In this document: in pieces, positions 26,064-34,644 of the stretch
How the letters are laid out: each line of letters begins with the position of its first letter
Position numbering within the stretch: the stretch's first letter is position 1
Source: Lactiplantibacillus daowaiensis
GTDB taxonomy: Bacteria > Bacillota > Bacilli > Lactobacillales > Lactobacillaceae
Assembly: GCF_005405085.1 (NCBI RefSeq)
Contig: NZ_BJDJ01000001.1
Span: 206,165 to 270,164 of the forward strand
Direction of reading: 5' to 3'
DNA length: 64,000 nt
The notes under the pieces: model-generated
Databases searched by the model: none
What the model saw: only the letters and a program-made list of their open reading frames with translations
What the model was told of the DNA's origin: nothing
Position numbers and translations under genes: made by a program

Positions 26064-26882
26064 TTACTTAACCGCACCATCAGTAACACCCTTGATAATG
26101 TAACGTTGTGCAAAGATGTAGAAGATAATGACTGGAATGATCGACAACGTCAATCCGGCTAACGCTAAATGCCATTGCTTCGTGTATTGCCCGAAGAAGA
26201 AGAACATTTGTAGCGGAATCGTGTATTGATTTTGTGGTAAGACCAGTGATGGTAACAGGTAATCGTTCCAAATCGCAATGATGTTTAAGATACCGACGGT
26301 CACCGTAATTGGGGTGAGCATTGGAAAGACAATCTTAAAGAAGATTTGGAACCGATTGGCACCTTCCAATTCGGCGGATTCATCCATCGCAATTGGAATA
26401 CTGCCCATGGTCCCTTGATATAAGAAGATCGAGAGACTGGCATCAAAGCCTAAATACATGAACATTAATCCCCACATATTAAGCATATGTGCTTGACCAA
26501 AGTTCGCGGTCAAAGGAATCATAACCGTTTGGAATGGAATCAACATTGCGGAAACAAACAACATTAACAAGGCGCCACTTAATTTACTCTTGTTCCGTTG
26601 TAAGGCGTATGCCGCCATTGATGAAAACAAGACTAAGATTAAGACTGACACGACCGTAATCAATAGTGAATGGCCGAGTGACGAGATGAAGTCCAATGCT
26701 TTAAAGGAATTGTTGTAGTTAGTCGTCGTGGCTTGCCCGTTACCAGGTAAACTCAAGACGGAAGCAAAGATTCCTTTTGGCGTTTTGAACGAGTTCGTCA
26801 AAATCATGTAAAACGGGAACAGCCAGATGATCCCTAGCAGTAGACCTAAAATTCCTAGAAAGAAACGACTTGTTTTTTTCAT
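26064..26882 (-). CDS. Sugar ABC permease, MalG/MsmG type
   Basis: A 272-residue inner-membrane permease with six helices. The EAA loop that contacts the ATPase reads ESAELEGANRFQIFFKIVFP (about residues 160-179). Its start codon overlaps the stop of the first permease gene (TAATG), indicating translational coupling. With the 286-residue partner it forms the channel of an alpha-glucoside importer. Confidence 0.88.
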   Translation of the reverse strand: MKKTSRFFLGILGLLLGIIWLFPFYMILTNSFKTPKGIFASVLSLPGNGQATTTNYNNSFKALDFISSLGHSLLITVVSVLILVLFSSMAAYALQRNKSKLSGALLMLFVSAMLIPFQTVMIPLTANFGQAHMLNMWGLMFMYLGFDASLSIFLYQGTMGSIPIAMDESAELEGANRFQIFFKIVFPMLTPITVTVGILNIIAIWNDYLLPSLVLPQNQYTIPLQMFFFFGQYTKQWHLALAGLTLSIIPVIIFYIFAQRYIIKGVTDGAVK

Positions 26883-27742
26883 TAGAGATCCACCTCCCGC
26901 TTACGGTTATAGTAAACTTGCAACAATGAAATTGCGGCAACAATTAGGAAGAAGATCAGCGCTTTAGCTTCCGCCAAGGCGAAGTTATTTTCGGAATAGG
27001 CCGTATTAACAATGTTCATGGCTAACATTTCGGTTGACTTGTAAGGGCCACCATTAGTCAAAGACAAGTTTTGATCATAAATCTTGAACCCGTTAGAAAG
27101 CGTTAAGAACATGCAAACAGTGAACGCTGGTGCAATCATTGGGAACGTAATGTGAACGAACCGTTGCCATGGTGAGGCACCATCCATTTCAGCAGCTTCA
27201 ATCACTTCACTTGGAATGTTTTGCAAGTAAGCGATGTAAATAATCATGATATACCCACTCATCTGCCAAACTGTCACGATAACTAAGCCCCAAAAACCAG
27301 TCTTAGCATCGGTCAGCCAGCCGGTCAGCCAAGCCATATGGAACGCCTTGCCTAACGCATCAAATGCTTGAGTAAAGATAAATTGCCAAATGAATCCTAA
27401 GATCAACCCACCAATTAGGTTTGGCATGAAGAAGACGGTCCGTAATAAATTGTTACCCTTGAACTTTTGCGTTACAAGTAGTGCTAATGCCAAACCAATC
27501 ACGTTGAGTAAGATAACGGTTACAATTACAAACTTAATCGTAAACCATAAAGCGGCTATAAAGCCGCTATTATGGAAAAGAGTGATGTAATTTTTAAAAC
27601 CGAGCATCTCAGTATAGCCCAAGCCATCCCAGTTCGTGAATGAATAGAAAACACCCATGATTGCCGGAATAAAGACGACTAATGCTAACGCAACGAGGGT
27701 TGGCGTCAAAAAGAGCCAGAACGATAAGCTTCGATTCTTCAT
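26882..27742 (-). CDS. Sugar ABC permease, MsmF/UgpA type
   Basis: A 286-residue permease with six helices and the EAA loop EVIEAAEMDGASPWQRFVHI (about residues 177-196). It is much shorter than classical MalF (over 430 residues), because it lacks the extra N-terminal helices and large external loop; it is the MsmF/RafF-like short form. This separates the system from the typical maltodextrin MalEFG of L. plantarum and leaves room for substrates such as isomaltooligosaccharides. It lies 49 bases after the binding-protein gene. Confidence 0.88.
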   Translation of the reverse strand: MKNRSLSFWLFLTPTLVALALVVFIPAIMGVFYSFTNWDGLGYTEMLGFKNYITLFHNSGFIAALWFTIKFVIVTVILLNVIGLALALLVTQKFKGNNLLRTVFFMPNLIGGLILGFIWQFIFTQAFDALGKAFHMAWLTGWLTDAKTGFWGLVIVTVWQMSGYIMIIYIAYLQNIPSEVIEAAEMDGASPWQRFVHITFPMIAPAFTVCMFLTLSNGFKIYDQNLSLTNGGPYKSTEMLAMNIVNTAYSENNFALAEAKALIFFLIVAAISLLQVYYNRKREVDL

Positions 27743-27791
27743 AAATAAATCCCCTCTTCTGAAATACTGTTTAAAACTCAGCTAATGGACA

Positions 27792-29090
27792 CTATTTCGA
27801 GGCTTGTTGTTCGTTCCAACCCTTAATAGAATTCTTAACTGTTGTGTTCCAACTTTGCTTGCCTGAGAGATACTTTTGTAAGTTTGGTTGGAACGTATTT
27901 GGATCCCATGATGTCCCAGTGTATGCAGGGAAGGCCCAACCGATTGTCTTGTGTGCTTGTGAGTACTTGAAGACAACTTGAGTTAAAGCATCTGGCATCT
28001 TGGCATCGTCATAGCCTTTGTATGCAGGAACAAAGTGTAACTTGTTAACAACTAACTTCTTACCTTCTTTAGAGGTGTATAACCAGTCTAAGAAGTTCTT
28101 AGCAGCAGTTTGTTCAGCAGTTGACTTGTTCTTGTTAACACCCCAGTAGAGTGAAGTCCCAACTGGTAATTTGTTTTCGTAGCCCTTAACAGGAATTGGA
28201 ATCATACCCATATCGTTCTTAGCGAACTTCTTGTCGATTTGTTCAACAGTTGAGTAAATCCAGTCCCCTTGTTGAATCATCGCAACTTTACCTTGTGAGA
28301 AGTTTTGGTTAACTTGTGATGAGTAATCTTGTTGCATGACAGGACCAACAGAGTAGTTCTTTTGTAAGTCGATCATGGCCTTCATTTCTTTGTTAGCCGT
28401 GAACTTCATGCTCTTAGAGTTGTACATCTTCAAAGCATTGCCGCCGAATTCTTGACCAACATACAAGTTAGCTAAGTGATCAGAAAGAATCCAGGTTTCC
28501 TTACCAGGTAAGCAGAAGACCCCTTTGATGCCCAATTTTGATTTTTGAGAATCAATCTTCTTAACCGCGGCGGTTAACTTAGCCATCGTGGTCAACTTAG
28601 TTGCATCCACGCCAGCCTTCTTGAAGATCTTCTTGTTGTAAACCAACCCATAACCTTCAACGTTGAATGGTAACCCAACGGTCTTACCGTTAGATTTAAC
28701 TGCATCCAAGGTACCTGGTTGAGCTGCTTTAGCGGCCTTCGTGTTAGATAAATCAGCTTCTTGAGAAGCAAATTGTTTAACATCGGCTGGACCAGCTAAA
28801 CTAAAGATCGTTGGTGCATTCCCAGAAGAAATCCGGGTTTTAAGAACTGGATCGTAATCGGTACCCCCACCGATTGAAGAAACTGTAATCGTTACATTTG
28901 GATGTAACTTGTGATACCGTGCCGCAATTTGTTTAAATTGCTTGTTTGATTCGACCTTACCTTGTAAGATCGTAATCTTAACCTTCTTGTTAGACGAACT
29001 TGAAGAATTGCTATTACCACAACCGACCAATGTTAATGCCATTGCGCCGGCCATTACTGAAACGCCTAACTTTTTCCATCCCATTGTCAT
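27792..29090 (-). CDS. Sugar ABC solute-binding lipoprotein, CUT1 family
   Basis: A 432-residue lipoprotein. The signal sequence ends in the lipobox LVGC with lipidated Cys24, followed by a Ser/Asn-rich linker. The mature protein has the SBP_bac_1 fold pattern (for instance TIFSLAGPADV, GLPFNVEGYGLVYNKKIF, GDWIYS and GTSWDP). It captures an alpha-linked oligosaccharide outside the cell for the two permeases. It is the first gene of the ABC operon and has a promoter with a cre inside its spacer plus two kinds of LacI-type palindromes upstream. Confidence 0.88.
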   Translation of the reverse strand: MTMGWKKLGVSVMAGAMALTLVGCGNSNSSSSSNKKVKITILQGKVESNKQFKQIAARYHKLHPNVTITVSSIGGGTDYDPVLKTRISSGNAPTIFSLAGPADVKQFASQEADLSNTKAAKAAQPGTLDAVKSNGKTVGLPFNVEGYGLVYNKKIFKKAGVDATKLTTMAKLTAAVKKIDSQKSKLGIKGVFCLPGKETWILSDHLANLYVGQEFGGNALKMYNSKSMKFTANKEMKAMIDLQKNYSVGPVMQQDYSSQVNQNFSQGKVAMIQQGDWIYSTVEQIDKKFAKNDMGMIPIPVKGYENKLPVGTSLYWGVNKNKSTAEQTAAKNFLDWLYTSKEGKKLVVNKLHFVPAYKGYDDAKMPDALTQVVFKYSQAHKTIGWAFPAYTGTSWDPNTFQPNLQKYLSGKQSWNTTVKNSIKGWNEQQASK

Positions 29091-29144
29091 GATGTTACCC
29101 CCTACTTAATTTTATTAAGATACATAACCTTTATGACAATTACA

Positions 29145-29173
29145 ATTATGACTATCTGAAAGCGGTTTCGCAA
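29145..29173 (-). promoter_or_regulatory. Promoter of the ABC operon with cre in the spacer
   Basis: On the minus strand TTGCGA (29173-29168), 17 bases, CATAAT (29150-29145). The cre TGAAAGCGGTTTCG (29157-29170; 13 of 14 positions) occupies the spacer, so CcpA binding would exclude polymerase. Confidence 0.6.
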
Positions 29174-29185
29174 CCCTTTTCACAA

Positions 29186-29199
29186 TGTTACCGATAACA
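29186..29199. promoter_or_regulatory. LacI-type operator, GTTACCGATAAC variant
   Basis: TGTTACCGATAACA, 13 bases upstream of the -35 of the ABC operon, is one symmetric base pair away from the perfect palindrome at 32450-32463. Confidence 0.55.
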
Positions 29200-29257
29200 A
29201 GATTTGTATCAGATTTAAGAATGCTGTTATATCAAGGCTGACGGCGATTACATTTTG

Positions 29258-29271
29258 TGCAATCGGTTGCA
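29258..29271. promoter_or_regulatory. LacI-type operator, TGCAA-TTGCA class
   Basis: TGCAATCGGTTGCA is a near-perfect palindrome of the MalR kind. A perfect version, TGCAACCGGTTGCA, lies upstream of the MalR-like gene at 34581-34594. Its presence beside the other operator class suggests input from two LacI proteins. Confidence 0.55.
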
Positions 29272-29302
29272 GGATTTCATAACTTCACCACATTCTGGTC
29301 AC

Positions 29303-29366
29303 AAAAATAACCTAAAATGTTGGCCTATACCATTGCTATGTGTAGGCTTTCACTTTAGGTTATTTT
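29303..29366. terminator. Long hairpin terminator after the GH13 pair
   Basis: AAAATAACCTAAA (29304-29316) pairs with TTTAGGTTATTTT (29354-29366), with GCCTA/TAGGC inside. On the minus strand it follows the stop codon of the 426-residue GH13 gene by 23 bases. Confidence 0.7.
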
Positions 29367-29389
29367 CATCAAAAATCACGATTTGTTGT

Positions 29390-30670
29390 TTATTGGATCA
29401 AGATAACTGGTGCATTTGCCAAGGTTAACTGCTGCTGTGTGACCGTGACATCAGTTCCGGTAAGTTGATTGACATATTGACCATCTGGCAAGTCACAGGC
29501 AATTTCGCCTTCAAAAGGTCGTAACGCAAAGTAACCTTGGGCCAACTTATCACCTAACTGATATTGGATCCGCATCACTTGGTCATTTAAGGCGGTGACC
29601 GTATAGGCCCCTTGAACAAAGAGTTGATTATGTTTAATAGAAGCAACCCGTTGAATCGTCGCCGTTAAATTCAATGGCCCCGCCAATGGAACTGGATCAG
29701 CATCAAATAAACTTGGTAAATGATCATTGCCGAATTCTTCGCCAGCATAGATCAACGCACTGCCCTTTTCAAACAAATTGAAGGCGAGCCAATTTTGCAA
29801 GGTTTGGGGATCCTTAAGATAGCTGGCAGCCCGCGGCACATCATGGTTTTCTAAGAAGCGCATCTTCACATAGTTCTTCGGGAACGTGACATCTTGCTTC
29901 ATTAAGATGCGGGCAAATTCACCTAAAGTTCGCTCGCCAGCCGCAGTGGCATGTAAATCATCTAAGACGTCGTAGTCATAGACCATGTCAAACGCTTGGT
30001 ATAATTCACTATCCGACAAGTCTTCAAAGCCGTTGTCCCGAACTTGTTTCAAGAAGACCGGGTCATTGCTTTCAGCAAGCCAAATCAAACCTGGCTTATA
30101 GGCCGCCAATGCTTTGCGGGCCGTTAACCAGAAGTCCAGTGGCACTAATGGGGCGACGTCACACCGGAAGCCGTCTACATAATCCGCCCATTGTTTCAAT
30201 GTCTCGATTTGATAGTCCCAAAGTTCGTGGTTCGCGTAATCAAGGTCGATAATATCCGACCAATCGGCGACCCGGTTACCTAAGCTACCATCAGCTTTAC
30301 GGAAGAACCAATCTGGATGGTCCGCTAATAGCTTGGAATCTGGTGACGTATGATTATAGACGATATCAATGATCACCCGCATGCCTTGGGCGTGGATTGC
30401 CTCAGTCAATGCGACAAAGTCCGCCTTTGTGCCCAATTCTGGATTGATTTTGCGATAGTCTTGAATCGCGTATGGTGAACCAAGGGCGCCTTTCCGGTTT
30501 TTTTCACCCACCGGATACATCGGCATCAGCCAAATGATATTGGTACCTAAAGCTTTGATACGCGGTAAGTCAGCCTCAATCGCTTTAAAGCCCCCCTGTG
30601 TTGTATAGTTGCGTGGAAAAATCGAATAAATAAGTTGTTCGCGTAGTTTTAAGTCTGTATTTTGAGCCAT
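29390..30670 (-). CDS. Alpha-amylase family protein, GH13 (short cytoplasmic form)
   Basis: A 426-residue GH13 enzyme with no signal peptide. Seen are DIVYNH (102-107), GFRCDVAPL with nucleophile Asp171, WLAESND with acid/base Glu200, and LENHDVPR with Asp277. The loop between Asp171 and Glu200 is short, as in the small intracellular amylases (Amy1 type) found beside maltodextrin importers in L. plantarum. It probably trims maltodextrins or cyclodextrins inside the cell. It follows the larger GH13 gene by 18 bases, so the two are cotranscribed. Confidence 0.85.
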   Translation of the reverse strand: MAQNTDLKLREQLIYSIFPRNYTTQGGFKAIEADLPRIKALGTNIIWLMPMYPVGEKNRKGALGSPYAIQDYRKINPELGTKADFVALTEAIHAQGMRVIIDIVYNHTSPDSKLLADHPDWFFRKADGSLGNRVADWSDIIDLDYANHELWDYQIETLKQWADYVDGFRCDVAPLVPLDFWLTARKALAAYKPGLIWLAESNDPVFLKQVRDNGFEDLSDSELYQAFDMVYDYDVLDDLHATAAGERTLGEFARILMKQDVTFPKNYVKMRFLENHDVPRAASYLKDPQTLQNWLAFNLFEKGSALIYAGEEFGNDHLPSLFDADPVPLAGPLNLTATIQRVASIKHNQLFVQGAYTVTALNDQVMRIQYQLGDKLAQGYFALRPFEGEIACDLPDGQYVNQLTGTDVTVTQQQLTLANAPVILIQ

Positions 30671-30688
30671 GTTCCATTCTCCTTTAAG

Positions 30689-32356
30689 TTAAGCCTTTGC
30701 TTTGGTCACCGTTAATGACCAGGGTTGATAGGTGGCTTGGTCACCAGCATGCGTCACACTGCCTTCTAGCAGTTGGACCGCTGTCGCCGTTGGGTTAGTC
30801 ATCGTAATTGCTTGGTCCGTCAAATTGCAGGTGACCGTAGCAGTAACTTTGCCCAGTGTTCGCGTATACTGGAAGATTCCCGCCGGCGTGGCTTGAATCA
30901 CTTCATCACCTTGGGTAAACAGCGCCGTTTGCTTGAGCTTTAATAATTTACGATAAAAGTTCAACAAGCTCGTTGGATCGGCTTGTTCACTCGTCACCGC
31001 AGTGCTAGTCGTCGGTCCCGCTAACCATGGGGTCACACTAGAAAAACCAGCCTGGGGTTGGTTTTCGGCCCATTGCATTGGTCCCCGGGCGGCCATTTTA
31101 TGCGTCGCATTCAACATGGCCAGCGCTTGTGCTTTCGGATAGCCAGCGGCAATTGCTTGATCATAAAATGGCTTGACCGTGCGATCATTGAACGGCGCTA
31201 AGTCGGTAAAGTTTAAGTTTTCCATCCCGAGTTCTTCCCCATAATAAATAATGGGTAACCCACGTTGTAAGTACAGCATCGTCGCCAAGCACTTCAAGCT
31301 ACGATCGTGATATTGCTTGCTGGCATACCGGGTCGCCAGTCGCGCCATGTCATGATTGCTCCAATATAAGACTGGTAAGCTGACCCCAGCGAGCTTGGTT
31401 TGAATCGTGGTCAATTGGCGTTTCATGCCTTCAACATCTAATGCCTTTGGTTGAAAAGCCGCCGGTAATTGTGCATCAAGTTGGTCTTGCCGATCAACTA
31501 AGGACCGAAACGTGATGACTGCATTACATTCATTATTTTCGGGGCGACTATAATCAATCAACAGTTCTGGGCTCGCTGAAGCTGCCTCGCCGATAATGAA
31601 GAGGTCAGGTTTATACTGTCGTAAAGCGCCACAGAACTTACTTAAATACGGTTGCACGTTTGGTAAATGCGCATAGAATTCTTCCGCGACCGTTGGCTGA
31701 TCAGAATTATTCGGCACATTTTGTTTAAAGTTCGCTTTATCAATATGAATAAACGCGTCTAATCGTAAGCCATCAATGCCTTTATCGACCCAGAACTTCG
31801 CAATTTCTAAAACTGAGTGCCGAACTTCAGGATTACGCCAATTCAGATCAGGCATGTGCCGGTCAAATAAATGGAAATAATACTGGTCCGTCGCACCTGG
31901 GTCAGCTTCCCAAACACTGCCACCAAAAAACGAGCCCCAATTATTGGGTAACTTGCCCGGCTTCGGCCCGTCCGCCCACAAGTAATAGTCCCGATACAAC
32001 CCTTGCGGATGCTCAATGGCATCTTGGAACCACGGATGTTGATCCGAAGTATGGTTCATGACAAAATCTAGCAATAAATACATGCCATTTTGATGCAGCG
32101 CGGCGATCAAGTCTTCGACATCTTGCATCGTGCCTAAGGATTGGTCAATCGCGTAATAATTCGACACATCATAGCCATTATCGACTTGTGGTGACACATA
32201 GATTGGGTTTAGCCACACGGTTGTAATGCCTAACTTCTTTAAATATGGGATTCGTTGAATCACCCCACGTAAATCCCCGATACCATCATCATTAGTATCT
32301 TGAAAACTTTTCGGATAAATCTGATAAATCACTTGCTGGTCATACCACTTGCCCAT
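30689..32356 (-). CDS. Alpha-glucosidase, GH13 (oligo-1,6-glucosidase-like)
   Basis: A 555-residue cytoplasmic GH13 protein. DFVMNH (97-102), GLRLDAFIHI with nucleophile Asp200, IGEAAS with acid/base Glu257, and SNHDMAR with Asp336 are visible. Region II has DAF where the enzyme at 13089-14765 has DVI, so the two probably differ in linkage or chain-length preference. It is the first gene of a two-gene transcript with the 426-residue GH13. The perfect GTTACCGGTAAC palindrome at 32450-32463 and an imperfect cre-like AATGAAGCGTTTTCA near 32381 lie upstream. Confidence 0.87.
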   Translation of the reverse strand: MGKWYDQQVIYQIYPKSFQDTNDDGIGDLRGVIQRIPYLKKLGITTVWLNPIYVSPQVDNGYDVSNYYAIDQSLGTMQDVEDLIAALHQNGMYLLLDFVMNHTSDQHPWFQDAIEHPQGLYRDYYLWADGPKPGKLPNNWGSFFGGSVWEADPGATDQYYFHLFDRHMPDLNWRNPEVRHSVLEIAKFWVDKGIDGLRLDAFIHIDKANFKQNVPNNSDQPTVAEEFYAHLPNVQPYLSKFCGALRQYKPDLFIIGEAASASPELLIDYSRPENNECNAVITFRSLVDRQDQLDAQLPAAFQPKALDVEGMKRQLTTIQTKLAGVSLPVLYWSNHDMARLATRYASKQYHDRSLKCLATMLYLQRGLPIIYYGEELGMENLNFTDLAPFNDRTVKPFYDQAIAAGYPKAQALAMLNATHKMAARGPMQWAENQPQAGFSSVTPWLAGPTTSTAVTSEQADPTSLLNFYRKLLKLKQTALFTQGDEVIQATPAGIFQYTRTLGKVTATVTCNLTDQAITMTNPTATAVQLLEGSVTHAGDQATYQPWSLTVTKAKA

Positions 32357-32449
32357 GGCCGCTACCCCCTCATTCCAGTAAATGAAGCGTTTTCACTTCG
32401 ATGTCTTTAGCGTACCGATTATTAAACCGGGAAACAAGGGGGTAATTCG

Positions 32450-32463
32450 TGTTACCGGTAACA
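32450..32463. promoter_or_regulatory. LacI-type operator, perfect TGTTACCGGTAACA
   Basis: A perfect 14-bp palindrome 94 bases upstream of the GH13 start codon, the best example of this operator class in the window. Confidence 0.65.
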
Positions 32464-32483
32464 GCTTTTAACCAATTGGGTAT

Positions 32484-32512
32484 CAAAAAAAGACGTCACT
32501 TGGACGTCTTCA
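32484..32512 (-). terminator. Terminator of the second LacI gene
   Basis: On the minus strand AAGACGTCC pairs with GACGTCTT followed by a run of seven T, 18 bases past the stop codon at 32530. Confidence 0.75.
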
Positions 32513-32529
32513 ATCTCAAATAATAGCAA

Positions 32530-33489
32530 TTACAACTGGTCATTACGCGTCGAACCACCAATCGACAAGGTTGGCGTTAATTGTTCGATGCCCTGTGATT
32601 GACCATCTTTATCAATTTTGGTGAGCAACATGCGCGCACATTGCACCCCAAGCTCAAAAATCGGTTGCTGCACCGTCGTTAACTTAGGCGTGGCGACTTG
32701 ATTTAAAAAGACCCCATCAAAGCCAATGATGCCAAAATCTTGTGGAATCCGTGCATTAAAAATCGTTAATCCTTTTTCGATGCCAAATGCCAATCGGTCG
32801 CTGGCACAAACATAGCACGTGTTCGTCTTCAACGTGGCCCAATGACTTTCAATATATTCCATCGCTAAGTGACTATGGTTACTGAAGCGATGAATCATCG
32901 TCGGTAATTGATGATTTTGCATACTCATCAAATAACCCGCCTCACGTGAATATTCGAAAGGTTCCTTAACATTGATCCCGATAAACTCAATCTGGTCATA
33001 CCCTTGCTTGATCGCATATTCGGTCGCCATTTGCGTCCCCAACGTATTGTTGGTATCGCAATAATCGAGTTCTAATCGGTTTTCACCAAATAACACAACT
33101 GGCCGCTCTAATCGCTGCAGCCACTCAAAATCCGTATGGCGCATCCCGGTGACAATATAGCCATCGCATCCGCCAATATCAAAATTATGTTCCGTCACCA
33201 GTTGCAATGAGTATTGTTCCTTACCGAGCTCTTTTGAGATTCCCGCCAGTAAGTTCATATAATATGGTTCAGTCGTGTCCATATCTTCCAAAATAAACAA
33301 CTTAATAATCTGTGTTCGATTATTAACCAGCGCCTTAGCGGCAACGTTGGGCCGATAATTCAGCTCCCGCATTGCCGCAAAAACACTCTGCTTTAACTCA
33401 TCACGGACCTGTTCGGGGTGATTGATCACCCGCGACACCGTCATTTTCGACACATTGGCCCGCTTCGCAACATCCGTTAATGTCGTCAC
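32530..33489 (-). CDS. LacI-family regulator (alpha-glucoside region, 1)
   Basis: A 319-residue LacI/GalR protein. The helix-turn-helix is VAKRANVSKMTVSRVINHPE (residues 7-26), with hinge RPNVAAKALVNNRT and a sugar-sensing core of family length. The SKMTVSR recognition helix differs from the SPSTASR of the neighbouring LacI protein, so the two should read different operators; by elimination this one is the better candidate for GTTACCGGTAAC. Its ATG lies 24 bases after the stop of the upstream LacI gene, so both may come from one promoter. Confidence 0.82.
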   Translation of the reverse strand: MTTLTDVAKRANVSKMTVSRVINHPEQVRDELKQSVFAAMRELNYRPNVAAKALVNNRTQIIKLFILEDMDTTEPYYMNLLAGISKELGKEQYSLQLVTEHNFDIGGCDGYIVTGMRHTDFEWLQRLERPVVLFGENRLELDYCDTNNTLGTQMATEYAIKQGYDQIEFIGINVKEPFEYSREAGYLMSMQNHQLPTMIHRFSNHSHLAMEYIESHWATLKTNTCYVCASDRLAFGIEKGLTIFNARIPQDFGIIGFDGVFLNQVATPKLTTVQQPIFELGVQCARMLLTKIDKDGQSQGIEQLTPTLSIGGSTRNDQL

Positions 33490-33513
33490 ACTTACACCCC
33501 CGAGTCTAATGTG

Positions 33514-34521
33514 TTACATCGTTACAACTGAATGCCGTTCAATAATTTGATGCGGTACGATTAATTTGGTTGATAAATGTTCCTCATTTTGCAGACTGAC
33601 CGCGATTTTAGCCGCTTCATTACCGAGTCGACGTGGGAAAATCTCTACCGACGTCAACGCGGGATGCGCCGCTTCAGAAAAGACTGAGTTATTGAAGCCA
33701 ATGATCGATACATCGCGATTTTCAACCACCGTTGATGACTTCAGGACTTGTTGAATGCGCAAGCCTAACATATCATCGACCGTAATAAACGCCGTGATTT
33801 CCGGATGTTGCGTTAAATATTGCACGATCAGCTGCCGTCCCCCAGGATATTCTTTGGCCGGTAATTCAAATGAATTAATGAGCAAACCGTTATCCATCAT
33901 CACGCGCTGATAGCCGAGCATCCGATCGTTTTGCACCATCTTTTTTAAATCATTATAAACAAAACAAATATTTTGATGGCCATGATCAACTAAAAATTGC
34001 GCCGCATCGGAACCTGCTAAAATGTTGTCATTATCAACGTAGGGCGTTTCGTTAACGAGCTGATACGGCTTGCCAATCATGACATACTGCGCATTTAGCT
34101 GCCGTAATTTCGTTAAAATCGGATCGTCCTTCTCTGAATATAATACAATAAATCGACGGATCATGCCTTGGGTCACCATAATATCGATACTATTTAATAA
34201 TTCTGCTTGTGACGAGCCAGTCGCCAAATTGACCATAGTTTGTGCATGATAGCACGCTTCACTAATCCCACGTAAAACTTTTAAGAAGAATGGATTCGTA
34301 AAAATTTCATGGTGGTCGACTGGCAAAATCACCCCAACCGCATTACTCCGTTTGTTGGCCAAACTTTGCGCATTAAAATCTGGGGCGTAATGGAGTGACT
34401 CCATGGCTTTCCAGACCCGTAATTTAGTTTTTTGACTAATTGCTGGATTATCGTGCATCGCCCGCGATGCCGTCGAGGGCGAGACTTTTGCGAGCTTGGC
34501 TACATCTTTAATCGTCGCCAT
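33514..34521 (-). CDS. malR: LacI-family regulator (alpha-glucoside region, 2; MalR-like)
   Basis: A 335-residue LacI/GalR protein with the MalR-type N-terminus VAKLAKVSPSTASRAMHDNP (residues 7-26), then AISQKTKLRVWKAME and the hinge APDFNAQSLANKRSNAVGV. MalR proteins of streptococci and bacilli bind GCAA-containing palindromes. A perfect TGCAACCGGTTGCA lies 60 bases upstream of its ATG, so autoregulation is likely, and a sister site lies before the ABC operon. A cre (34536-34549) sits between operator and start codon. It is followed by the second LacI gene. Confidence 0.82.
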   Translation of the reverse strand: MATIKDVAKLAKVSPSTASRAMHDNPAISQKTKLRVWKAMESLHYAPDFNAQSLANKRSNAVGVILPVDHHEIFTNPFFLKVLRGISEACYHAQTMVNLATGSSQAELLNSIDIMVTQGMIRRFIVLYSEKDDPILTKLRQLNAQYVMIGKPYQLVNETPYVDNDNILAGSDAAQFLVDHGHQNICFVYNDLKKMVQNDRMLGYQRVMMDNGLLINSFELPAKEYPGGRQLIVQYLTQHPEITAFITVDDMLGLRIQQVLKSSTVVENRDVSIIGFNNSVFSEAAHPALTSVEIFPRRLGNEAAKIAVSLQNEEHLSTKLIVPHQIIERHSVVTM

Positions 34522-34535
34522 ATGATTACCTCCAA

Positions 34536-34549
34536 TGTTTCCGTTTTCA
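34536..34549 (-). promoter_or_regulatory. cre site upstream of malR
   Basis: On the minus strand TGAAAACGGAAACA matches the CcpA consensus at 13 of 14 positions, directly before the ribosome-binding site. Confidence 0.6.
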
Positions 34550-34580
34550 TAGCTACATTGTAAAGGTTTGAAATTGTTAA

Positions 34581-34594
34581 TGCAACCGGTTGCA
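34581..34594. promoter_or_regulatory. MalR-type operator, perfect palindrome
   Basis: TGCAACCGGTTGCA is a perfect 14-bp palindrome 60 bases upstream of the malR start codon. Confidence 0.65.
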
Positions 34595-34607
34595 AAAAGA
34601 TTGCATA

Positions 34608-34636
34608 AAAAACGAACTATCGGCTTGATAGTCCGT
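34608..34636 (-). terminator. Terminator of the GH31 gene
   Basis: AAACGAACTATC pairs with GATAGTCCGTTT around GGCTT (34608-34636), 9 bases beyond the GH31 stop codon; read on the minus strand it is followed by a T-rich tail. Confidence 0.7.
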
Positions 34637-34644
34637 TTGGCCGG

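Noticed and set aside
32381..32395. cre-like AATGAAGCGTTTTCA upstream of the 555-residue GH13 gene
   Set aside because: One base short of a proper cre spacing; mentioned in the gene entry but not called separately.
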